Assembly (NCBI GenBank): GCA_052325345.1
Contig: JBKQVG010000426.1
Location: 1 to 25,498 of the forward strand
Source of the DNA: JBEKYD01 sp052325345
Lineage (GTDB): Bacteria > Acidobacteriota > Terriglobia > Bryobacterales > Bryobacteraceae
Direction: 5' to 3'
Length of the DNA: 25,498 bases
The stretch's first letter is position 1. Each line of letters begins with the position of its first letter. The notes beneath the pieces are model-generated. The model worked only from the letters and a program-made list of their open reading frames with translations. It was not told the DNA's origin and ran no database searches. This document shows, one piece after another, positions 8,141 through 15,132 of this stretch. A program made the position numbers and the translations under genes.

Positions 8141-9214
8141 CTATTCCACCTTGGATTTCAGGCGCCGGGTCCAACTGCCGGCAATTTCATCGAAGATGCT
8201 CTCCAGGCTTCGTGTCACGTTCCAGTTCGGGTAGTGCGCCTTCATCTTGCGCAGGTCGCTGTAATAGCAGATGTGGTCGCCGATGCGGTTCTGCTCCACG
8301 TAGCGCCATTTCATCGGGTGTCCGGTGGCTTTCTCCGACATTTCAATCGCCTCGAGAAGGGACAAAGCGTTCCGCTTGCCGCCGCCGAGGTTATAGACCT
8401 CGGCCACCCGCGGGGCCTTGGCGAATTCGAACATGAAGCGCGCCACGTCCTCGGAATGGATATTGTCGCGCACTTGCTTACCCTTGTAACCGAACACTTT
8501 GTACTCGCGGCCTTCCACGTTGCACTTGATCAGGTAGCTCAGAAAACCATGCAGCTCGACGCCGGAGTGGTTCGGTCCCGTCAGGCAGCCGCCGCGCAAA
8601 CAGCAGGTGGGCATATTAAAATAGCGGCCGTATTCCTGCACCATCACATCGCCGGCCAATTTGGAGGCGCCGCAGATGGAGTGCTTACTCTGGTCGATCG
8701 GAAAGTCCTCGCCAATGCCGTTTTCATAGGCCGGATCGGCGTAGTCCCAACGCGTTTCAAACTCCTGGAGCGCAATCGTATTGGGCCGGTCGCCGTAAAC
8801 CTTGTTGGTCGACATGTGGATAAACGGCGATTCCGGGCACCCGCGCCGGCACGCTTCGAGCATGTTCAGCGTGCCCAGCGCGTTGACTTCGAAATCGAGG
8901 AACGGGATGGCGGCCGCGCGATCGTGCGAGGGCTGCCCGGCGGTGTGAACGATCGCGCCGGGACGGACCTCGGCGACCAGGGCCAGAAGCGCTTGGCGGT
9001 CTTTCGAGATATCCAGCGCTTCATGCCGGTAGCCGGGTATGTTCTCGCGCAAGCGCTCCAGCACCCAGCTCGTATCTCCTTCCGGTCCGAAAAAAACCGC
9101 CCGGTGGTTGCTGTCGATTCCCACTACGCGGAATCCCTGCCGCGCAAAGTAGAGAGAGACCTCCGATCCAATCAAACCGCACGAACCCGAGATCAAAACT
9201 GTGGATGAGGGCAT
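8141..9214 (-). CDS. CDP-paratose 2-epimerase (RfbE)-like SDR with catalytic Tyr replaced
   Basis: A 357-residue extended SDR closely resembling the CDP-paratose 2-epimerase (CDP-tyvelose) family, which epimerises C2 of a CDP-3,6-dideoxyhexose using bound NAD. GSCGLIG (10-16) is the Rossmann motif. Subfamily signatures are HTAGQPSHDRAA, VNALGTLNMLEA, STNKVYGDRPN, CLRGGCLTGPNHSG, HGFLSYL, FGYKGKQVRDNIHS, YNLGGG and the VEQNRIGDH tail. At the YxxxK site it reads C181-GAS-K185, so the usual catalytic Tyr is Cys. Some relatives I recall have Phe here, so this branch may work differently. ATG 9214 sits just before the first beta strand; the ribosome binding site is weak (AAGGA about 18 nt upstream). 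It abuts the next SDR gene with zero spacing. I see no CDP-sugar dehydratase/reductase genes in the window. Confidence 0.88.
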   Translation of the reverse strand: MPSSTVLISGSCGLIGSEVSLYFARQGFRVVGIDSNHRAVFFGPEGDTSWVLERLRENIPGYRHEALDISKDRQALLALVAEVRPGAIVHTAGQPSHDRAAAIPFLDFEVNALGTLNMLEACRRGCPESPFIHMSTNKVYGDRPNTIALQEFETRWDYADPAYENGIGEDFPIDQSKHSICGASKLAGDVMVQEYGRYFNMPTCCLRGGCLTGPNHSGVELHGFLSYLIKCNVEGREYKVFGYKGKQVRDNIHSEDVARFMFEFAKAPRVAEVYNLGGGKRNALSLLEAIEMSEKATGHPMKWRYVEQNRIGDHICYYSDLRKMKAHYPNWNVTRSLESIFDEIAGSWTRRLKSKVE

Positions 9215-9235
9215 AGAGTCGCGCCGATCCTTACA

Positions 9236-11266
9236 TTAATCGAACCGCCGCCACCTGAGCAGCGCGGCCATCAGTCCGGCGGCCAAAAGCAGGAGCGCGG
9301 CCGCGGCAATGTCGGTTCCACGCCCGTCGGGGCCGGCGGCGTGGTCGCCCCAAAACTGGATTTCGCCGCCATTGCGGTCCCACCAGCCGTACCAGTCGCG
9401 GGCCCACTCCACGCGCTGCCGATCGAGGTTGGCCTTGGCCATCGGCCACTGGCGTTGGAAGGCGGGATCGGCGCCGTGTTGTTGCGGCATCTCTTGCAGC
9501 CATCGGCCCGTCAGGGCGTAAAGATGTTTCCGATACCAGTTCTCCCAGGCCGTGGAAGACAGCGAGTCCGGTGGCAGCGCCTCGCCAAACTGTCCTCCCT
9601 GAAAAGTAAGGCCGCCATAGACGGTTTTTCGGGGAGTGTTCTCCTCGCTCTCGACGCGCGCGTTCAAAAATACGCCCAGCGAAAAGTCCACCAGACAGCC
9701 CGCTACAACCAGGGCGGCGAACGCTCTCTTTTGCCATGGCGCCGTAGCCGCCAGCAGTGTCAGTCCGAGCGCCGCCAGCGGAAGCAAGGTCAGATGCGGC
9801 ACGCCCTTGGTGTCGCGCTCGCCCACAACCGCTACTCCCAGCAGCACGCAGCAGACAATGGCGATGGCCCAGAACCGCCGTTCGCGGCCGGGCGCCGCGC
9901 GGTCCGCCATCGGCAGCTTCGCCGCGGCTTTGCCGGTGGAACGCCGCGGCGCCTGGCGGGCGCGCCGCTTTGGTCGGCCGGCTGGCGCACCGGTCCCCGC
10001 CGGCGTTCGGCCGCGCCCGCGCAGGGCGCGATAGAGCAGCCACAGAACCAACGGTCCTCCCACCAGGCCCATGTTGAAAATCAGGTTCAACTGATAGAGC
10101 ACGAACGTCCTGTCCCGCAGAAAGCCGATGGAACTGGGTTGATCGAAAGCTTTCAGCGCGGCGGGATTGCGCAGCAGGTTGGGCACGATGGTATCGACAA
10201 GGTTGAGGGAGATCTTCTCGATCGTGCTGCCGCTGTATTCCTGGCTCGACGTTACCGTCGTGTTCGACAGGAACGTCCCGCTCGCGCCATACACCGCCAG
10301 AGACCACCCGAACCAGGTCAGCAAGAGCAGTCCGCTTGCCGCCGCGATGCCCGCCAGTGCCTTCCATTCATTCCGCCGCATCGGGAAAATGCGCCACAGG
10401 TAGTGCAGCGCCAGAAAAACGACGTATGGCCCGGCCGAATAGTGCATCAGCAAACCCGCGGCCAAGGCCACGAATGCCGCGGTTGTGCGCAGGCGGTCGC
10501 GCTTGCGCCAGCCGGCCAGGTAGAACCAGAACGCCAGCACCACATAGAATGCCGCGCCGGCTTTCGTCCACGAGTAGGTGGCGTTTTCCATGATCACCGG
10601 GCTCATGGCGAACAGCGTCACCAGCAGCAGCGTGCGCCGCTTTCCCGGCCTACCCAGCGCCGGCATCATCAGGCAGCACGGCAGAAACAGCAGCAGGTTG
10701 AGAAAAGCGAAGATCGTTTGGAAAAGTTCAAAACGGTCCCCGGTCTGTGCCAGGAAGAACGCCGCCAGCACGTTCATCATGGGCGGACGGGCGGGCAGCA
10801 GACTCTTGGGGAAAATGGTGGTATTCGCCGGGTAATGGTACAGAAAGAACAAACTGCGCTGAAAATGTTCCAGCCAGTCGCCGAACCAGCCGGCGCCCGA
10901 ATAGACGCGGACCATGGCCAGCAGCGTGAACGTCCAGATCAGCAGGAAGAGATAGCCGAGCAATGCGCGGCGAACCGCGCGATTGCGGACCAGCCTGACG
11001 ATGTCCTTCCACGCGGCCGCTCCCAGCACGGCGCAAATCAGCGAGACCAGCGCGAACGGAAGCACATGAACCGGTACGGCGGCGCCGCGCGGACTCGCGC
11101 AATAGATAGCCCACGCGGCGAGATACAGCAGAATGAGCGACAGCCCCACGGCGCCGCAGAGTTTTTCCAGCGGGCTCCAGCGCAGTTTGCGGACAAAGAA
11201 GAATCCCGGCGCGAAGCAGCACACCACGAGCAAGACCAACAGCAGCGCCGACTGGGCCATCAGCAT
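9236..11266 (-). CDS. Multispanning GT-C-type glycosyltransferase-like membrane protein
   Basis: A 676-residue integral membrane protein. It starts with a hydrophobic helix (LLLVLLVVCCFAPGFFFV) and has roughly ten or more membrane segments. A periplasmic loop after an early helix reads GAGWFGDWLEHFQRSLFFL, with the acidic pair expected of GT-C enzymes that use polyprenyl-phosphate sugars. SLLPARPPMMNVLAAFF resembles the PPL/PP loop of GT39/GT83 enzymes. A basic cytoplasmic linker (RPKRRARQAPRRSTGK) splits the helices, a periplasmic domain of ~130 residues follows, and a final helix ends near LLRWRRFD. The open frame runs upstream to 11479, but those residues are Arg/Pro-rich and non-hydrophobic. 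I chose ATG 11266 (GGA nearby); ATG 11260 is an alternative. Substrate and acceptor are unknown; it could be a flippase-like or O-glycosylation enzyme. Confidence 0.8.
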   Translation of the reverse strand: MLMAQSALLLVLLVVCCFAPGFFFVRKLRWSPLEKLCGAVGLSLILLYLAAWAIYCASPRGAAVPVHVLPFALVSLICAVLGAAAWKDIVRLVRNRAVRRALLGYLFLLIWTFTLLAMVRVYSGAGWFGDWLEHFQRSLFFLYHYPANTTIFPKSLLPARPPMMNVLAAFFLAQTGDRFELFQTIFAFLNLLLFLPCCLMMPALGRPGKRRTLLLVTLFAMSPVIMENATYSWTKAGAAFYVVLAFWFYLAGWRKRDRLRTTAAFVALAAGLLMHYSAGPYVVFLALHYLWRIFPMRRNEWKALAGIAAASGLLLLTWFGWSLAVYGASGTFLSNTTVTSSQEYSGSTIEKISLNLVDTIVPNLLRNPAALKAFDQPSSIGFLRDRTFVLYQLNLIFNMGLVGGPLVLWLLYRALRGRGRTPAGTGAPAGRPKRRARQAPRRSTGKAAAKLPMADRAAPGRERRFWAIAIVCCVLLGVAVVGERDTKGVPHLTLLPLAALGLTLLAATAPWQKRAFAALVVAGCLVDFSLGVFLNARVESEENTPRKTVYGGLTFQGGQFGEALPPDSLSSTAWENWYRKHLYALTGRWLQEMPQQHGADPAFQRQWPMAKANLDRQRVEWARDWYGWWDRNGGEIQFWGDHAAGPDGRGTDIAAAALLLLAAGLMAALLRWRRFD

Positions 11267-11367
11267 GAGAATTCCAGTATAAGGCGCTGCTCCCGCGCCG
11301 CCCCGCGATCGATCGGGACGAAGTTGCCGCGGCGGACTCCTCCGCAGGTTATCCGGGCGCCCATTGA
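11267..11367 (-). other. Short gap between two GT-C-like genes
   Basis: About 100 bp between the TAA at 11368-11370, which ends the extended upstream frame, and ATG 11266. It is GC-rich, and TTATACT lies 8-15 nt before the ATG with no matching -35. I see no gene or terminator, so the genes are probably cotranscribed. Confidence 0.35.
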
Positions 11368-11505
11368 TTACTCGATGCGGATTAGCCTTAGCATGCTGAC
11401 GGGCGGGACCGCGCCGTAACTCGCCAGGGCGATCCGATTGGCGCCGCCATTCAGATGGAACAGGCCGGCCGACTCCCACGTCTGGCGCCGCCAGCCGCCC
11501 GTCTA
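11368..11505 (-). pseudogene. In-frame continuation of the GT-C-like gene beyond an internal TAG
   Basis: After TAG (11503-11505) the same frame stays open to TAA at 11368-11370. The 44 residues begin TGGWRRQTWESAGLFHLNGG and contain ANRIALASYG and MLRLIRIE. The pattern 'TGGW..w....v.L..G.N.i.L......v..l.l..i' is the second half of CBM6/CBM35-like beta-sandwiches, completing the domain begun before the stop. Several sense codons (CAG, TCG, TGG, GAG and others) are one base from TAG. The downstream part is therefore genuine coding sequence and the stop is secondary or an error. Confidence 0.75.
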
Positions 11506-13329
11506 TGTGCGGCAGACCTCCTTCACGTCGTGCCCGTTGATCAGCAGGTGCACGGGCAGCGGCTCGGCGGCGGCATAGCGTACGGCGATTTCATACGTGC
11601 CGTTCGCCGGCAAATCCACGGTGTATTCCGCTCCGTAGGGCGGCTTCCCTTGCGAGCGGACCACCGGCTGATCCCCCCGCTCCACCATGTCCGTCCTGTC
11701 GATCAGCAAGTTACCGTCCTGAAACGAGGCCGCGGGAATATACCGGTGCCATAGGCGTTCGTACCACAAGAATCCCTTCAGACCGCCAACATCGACGATG
11801 GTACAAAGATCCTCGAACGCCACGCGCGTTTCGGGGCGTATCGGATAGGCGGAATACCGCTGCCATCGCACCGCAAGGGCGAAGTTGACCCACATGGCAT
11901 ACATCGTCGCGGCTGCGAACAAGGCGGCCAGGCAGTAGCGCAGCTTCTTGCCCGGAATGGAAACGACCCACGCCGTGGCGATAGCGGAGCCCAGTACGAG
12001 CCAGGGCAACATGTCGTCCAGATAGCGGAAGCTGACATAGCCGAACAGGAATATGAGCGCGCAGCCCGCCAGAGCCCCGGCCAGCGGTGCGCGGAAGCAG
12101 CGGAGTTCCTTCCGCCGCGTCAGACAGAGCACAGTCCCGGCAAGCGCCGCCAGGAAGAGCTCGGGCATGCTTGCCGGCAGGCTGGCGAACGGTTCAAAAC
12201 TATCGAAATGCGCTTTTGGGAAACGCGCCGCGGCCGTGGAGTCTCCGCTCGTCGGAAAAACCCATGGAAAACCGCCGCTGAAGACGATGTTGGACGGCGA
12301 AAGATAGGCCGCCAGGGTGATCGGCAGATTGTAGAAGGAAACGATCTCGCCCTTGACCCGTTGCAGGCGTTCCTGGCTAAACTGCCGGTTCATGGCAATG
12401 GGCTGCGAGGTGAACCAGACGCCGTACTTCCAATGATTCAAGCCCACCCACAGCGCCCCGCTCGCAATCAGAGTGGCGCCGATCGTGACGGCGGCGCGCC
12501 GCGGCAACTTGGCCTCGGTCCAGAAAGACCGAAAGCGAGCCGACGGAACGAGCAGGACCAAATCCACCAGCAACAGCGAAACAAGCGGTCCGGCGCCCGA
12601 CGAAACGCGCGCGAAGAACGCCAGCAACGCCGCCACGCAACTCAGCGCCAGCCATTTGGCCTTGGGGTTCAGAAGGTAGCAGGCCAGCAGAACCGCCTGC
12701 GTGAATGCCAGCGCGCTGCCCCAGACGATGGATTCCTGGTAGATCTTCCGTTCCGCGGAAACGAATAAGTTCGTGGAGCCGATGGCGGTGGCCAGAATAA
12801 GGCAAGCCCGCACCGGATACCGCAAACGCCGTCGCCCGGCCGGCGGGAAACGCTCCTCCAACCGGTTCATCAGCAGCAACAGCATGCCGATGACCAATGC
12901 GGAGGCCAATAACATGGACAGGCAATTCCAGCGCCCATGCATCCCGGGTAACAGCAGTTCCGGCGGGAGACGCGCCAGGGCGGGCGTGGGGCCAAAGTAG
13001 CCGTAGGCCTTCCCGTCGCGCATGAAGGCTTCCGGTCCGATGGCCTCCGGCGGAACATCGATGCGGCCGTGCAGCAGACTTTGCGCCTGCGCGTCATAGA
13101 AGGTCTCGAGAAAGCCCCCTTGCGGAAAGAATCCCCAATTGCCTTCGGTGACGAGCCACGCGAGCAGAAGCATGGAGAATGCCGCCGCGATCCAGTCCCA
13201 GCGGATGCGGTTGAGAAGGGACGCGGTCGAGTCACGCCGCGGCGCCGCCGCCCGGGTCTGGCCGGGACCTGGCTGTGCCGGGTATTTGGGCGCTTTGCCC
13301 CTGGCGTTTCTGGCGGCTTTTCCGGCCAT
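11503..13329 (-). CDS. GT-C-like membrane glycosyltransferase with C-terminal beta-sandwich cut by an in-frame TAG
   Basis: A 608-residue integral membrane protein. The basic N-terminal ~45 residues stay in the cytoplasm; about ten hydrophobic helices follow. The first periplasmic loop (GGFLETFYDAQAQSLLHGRI) contains candidate acidic GT-C residues, and YGYFGPTPALARLP is typical of acidobacterial and planctomycete membrane glycosyltransferase-like proteins. VSFRYLDDMLPWLVLG and a C-terminal periplasmic part follow. The final ~55 residues (YTVDLPANGTYEIAVRYAAA, then PVHLLINGHDV) are the start of a carbohydrate-binding jelly-roll-like domain. TAG at 11503-11505 stops it mid-domain; the same frame continues for 44 sense codons (separate entry). 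The start ATG 13329 is preceded by AAGGGG. The gene may be a recent nonsense mutant, or the base may be a sequence error. If membrane function lies in the helices, the truncated form could still work. Confidence 0.78.
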   Translation of the reverse strand: MAGKAARNARGKAPKYPAQPGPGQTRAAAPRRDSTASLLNRIRWDWIAAAFSMLLLAWLVTEGNWGFFPQGGFLETFYDAQAQSLLHGRIDVPPEAIGPEAFMRDGKAYGYFGPTPALARLPPELLLPGMHGRWNCLSMLLASALVIGMLLLLMNRLEERFPPAGRRRLRYPVRACLILATAIGSTNLFVSAERKIYQESIVWGSALAFTQAVLLACYLLNPKAKWLALSCVAALLAFFARVSSGAGPLVSLLLVDLVLLVPSARFRSFWTEAKLPRRAAVTIGATLIASGALWVGLNHWKYGVWFTSQPIAMNRQFSQERLQRVKGEIVSFYNLPITLAAYLSPSNIVFSGGFPWVFPTSGDSTAAARFPKAHFDSFEPFASLPASMPELFLAALAGTVLCLTRRKELRCFRAPLAGALAGCALIFLFGYVSFRYLDDMLPWLVLGSAIATAWVVSIPGKKLRYCLAALFAAATMYAMWVNFALAVRWQRYSAYPIRPETRVAFEDLCTIVDVGGLKGFLWYERLWHRYIPAASFQDGNLLIDRTDMVERGDQPVVRSQGKPPYGAEYTVDLPANGTYEIAVRYAAAEPLPVHLLINGHDVKEVCRT

Positions 13330-13417
13330 CAGCCCCTTCTCGTTGCGGTCGGCTAAGCCGTCAATCTAACATGATTCGAGACTTGCGGACGCTTTAGTCA
13401 CGCTCGGAGGAGGCCGA

Positions 13418-15094
13418 TTATCGACGCTCATAAACGTACAGCGAGTGCCCGATAATTGCCGCCGGCCTGGTGGTGCGCAGCCAGTCGGCGCCCTGTGCCG
13501 AAGCTTGTGCCAGCCAATGTGCGCTCACCACGTAAAGGCCGGGTGTGGGAGCGATCAGTTGGGCGAGGCCGATTGGCTCGACCGACAGGCCATAGACATC
13601 CGGAGGGACGGTGCCGAAGTACGCCAGCCGTATCTTCCGCCCCCGCGAGTTGCGGTCCGCCCATTGTTTCAACTGCTTCAGACCCTGGCCCCAATCCACG
13701 TTGCTTTCGTCGAGCCACAAGGGCCCGCATCGGGCGCCGCCGTCGAGGCCGATCCAGCCCGCATGCCCGGGCAGACAGGCCGCTTCATTAAAGTACGCCA
13801 GGTGGTCCGGATAAATTCCGGCCGCCGTAGTCACCAGCCAAAGAGCCAACACGGCGACAAGCGCGCGCGGCCACGGCGGCTTCATGGAAAGCAGCCGCGC
13901 CACGCCCAGACCGGCGATCAACCAGGCGAACGGCAAAATAGGAATGATATAGCGGATGCCCAGATCGTCCGCCCACAGCGAGTGCGCCACCAACAAAACC
14001 ACGGGCGGCGCCAGAAGAAAGAGCTTCGCCATCAGGCTAACGGCCTTGCTACGCAGCAATACCACCAGCCCGATGCCGGCCAGCAGAAGATTGGGGATCG
14101 GCTCTTTCAGCAAATACGCGACGGCAAAATAGGAGGTGAAGCGGTGCTCCAGCAGGCCGGCCATGTAAGCCATGTTGTTGGGATTGTGATCGGCATTCAC
14201 CCGCTCCATCCCCGCGCTGTAGAGGTACAGGCCGTCGGGCGAGAAATAGAGCGCCTGCACCACCAGCATGGCCAGCAGGCACATGATGAGGAAGGCACAG
14301 GCGGCAGCGCCGTACCCTTCAGCCACCGGCGCCGCGGCGCCCTCGGACTTCTTTTTCCCATAGAGCGCCAGGAAACCAGACGGCGTTTCCGCGGCCGATG
14401 CGGGCGGCCGCTTGACCGCCATCCACAACAGGGCCGCCGCCACCGGCAACAGGAACACGGCCGAAAACTTCGTGGCCAGCACCGCGCCCAACGCGAGCCC
14501 GCACCACACCAACCGCCGGTTGTCCGGACGAAGCAGGTAGTTCCACAGCGCGAAGAAAAACAGCAGCGTAAAGACGGCCAGCCCCACGTCCATAGTCGCC
14601 AGAAAGGAATGTGCCAGGAGCGTGGGGTCCAGCGCGTACAGAAACACGGCCGCCAGCGCCGCGGTTTCGCCGACAATCTGCCGGCCCCACATGTAGAGCA
14701 GCAACCCCAGGATTCCGGACAGCAGAATCAGCGGCAGCCGGGCCGCGGCCAGTACCCGATCGGGGCCGTCGCGAGCAATCAGCGCGCTGCCGGCCTTGGT
14801 TTCTCCGCCGTGTCCCGCCAGCATCTCTTCCACCCGCGGATTGTCCGGCAAACGAACGCCCGCCAGCCACAGCGACGCTCCCGCCAGTTCCTTGATCAGC
14901 GGCGGATGTTGCAGGTTGGCTCGAATCTGTCCCGTCCGGAAGTACGAAAGAGCCGCGGCGATGTCGGTGGGCTCGTCGAATACGGCGCTCTTGCCACGGC
15001 TGGCCAAAAAGCTTTGGACCAAAAAGATGCCTATGAGCAAGCCGGCGCATAGCGAAAGGGCCCGGGGCGCTTGCATAGAACTGGATCGTACCAC
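13418..15094 (-). CDS. Family 39-like phospholipid-carrier-dependent glycosyltransferase
   Basis: An integral membrane glycosyltransferase of about 550 residues. After the first helix the periplasmic loop contains FDEPTDIAAALSYF (acidic DE pair expected to be catalytic in GT39/ArnT-like enzymes) and ANLQHPPLIKELAG, the hallmark HPPL segment. About ten membrane helices follow. The C-terminal periplasmic part contains LWLDESNVDWGQGLKQLKQW and IRLAYFGTVPPDVYG, matching the 'DSNLDWGQDL' signature of bacterial GT39-like proteins. It would move a sugar from a polyprenyl-phosphate donor to a protein or lipid acceptor outside the membrane. Start choice is uncertain: GTG 15094 has GGAGG only 1 nt away, while ATG 15076 lies just before the first helix (MQAPRALSLCAGLL) but far from GGAGG. 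It is the first gene of the minus-strand glycan operon and divergent from the TMTC-like gene. Confidence 0.87.
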   Translation of the reverse strand: MVRSSSMQAPRALSLCAGLLIGIFLVQSFLASRGKSAVFDEPTDIAAALSYFRTGQIRANLQHPPLIKELAGASLWLAGVRLPDNPRVEEMLAGHGGETKAGSALIARDGPDRVLAAARLPLILLSGILGLLLYMWGRQIVGETAALAAVFLYALDPTLLAHSFLATMDVGLAVFTLLFFFALWNYLLRPDNRRLVWCGLALGAVLATKFSAVFLLPVAAALLWMAVKRPPASAAETPSGFLALYGKKKSEGAAAPVAEGYGAAACAFLIMCLLAMLVVQALYFSPDGLYLYSAGMERVNADHNPNNMAYMAGLLEHRFTSYFAVAYLLKEPIPNLLLAGIGLVVLLRSKAVSLMAKLFLLAPPVVLLVAHSLWADDLGIRYIIPILPFAWLIAGLGVARLLSMKPPWPRALVAVLALWLVTTAAGIYPDHLAYFNEAACLPGHAGWIGLDGGARCGPLWLDESNVDWGQGLKQLKQWADRNSRGRKIRLAYFGTVPPDVYGLSVEPIGLAQLIAPTPGLYVVSAHWLAQASAQGADWLRTTRPAAIIGHSLYVYERR

Positions 15095-15132
15095 GCCTCC
15101 CCCGTTGTGGACCTGATATCATCGACGTTCCG
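15095..15132. promoter_or_regulatory. Very short divergent intergenic region (38 bp)
   Basis: Only 38 bp separate the GTG of the GT39-like gene from the ATG of the TMTC-like gene (56 bp if ATG 15076 is used). Promoters for both directions must overlap here or lie inside the neighbouring coding sequences. I see no clear -35/-10 pair, so this is inferred from layout only. Confidence 0.4.

Noticed and set aside
7103..9208. A 701-codon open frame on the plus strand opposite the two SDR genes
   Set aside because: It has no family motifs and is Arg/His/Ala-rich. The minus strand encodes two unmistakable SDR enzymes, so the frame is a by-product of high GC.
9341..11419. A 692-codon plus-strand frame opposite the GT-C-like gene
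   Set aside because: Composition is Gln/Arg-rich without membrane or domain pattern; the minus strand has clear hydrophobic helices.
11267..11479. Upstream extension of the 676-residue GT-C-like protein to 11479
   Set aside because: The added residues are Arg/Pro-rich and lie opposite or within the coding continuation of the upstream gene; the hydrophobic first helix begins at ATG 11266.
11503..11505. Genome-wide reassignment of TAG to a sense codon
   Set aside because: Several genes in the window end properly at TAG (dxs, the pseudokinase, the 357-residue SDR), so only a local explanation is reasonable.
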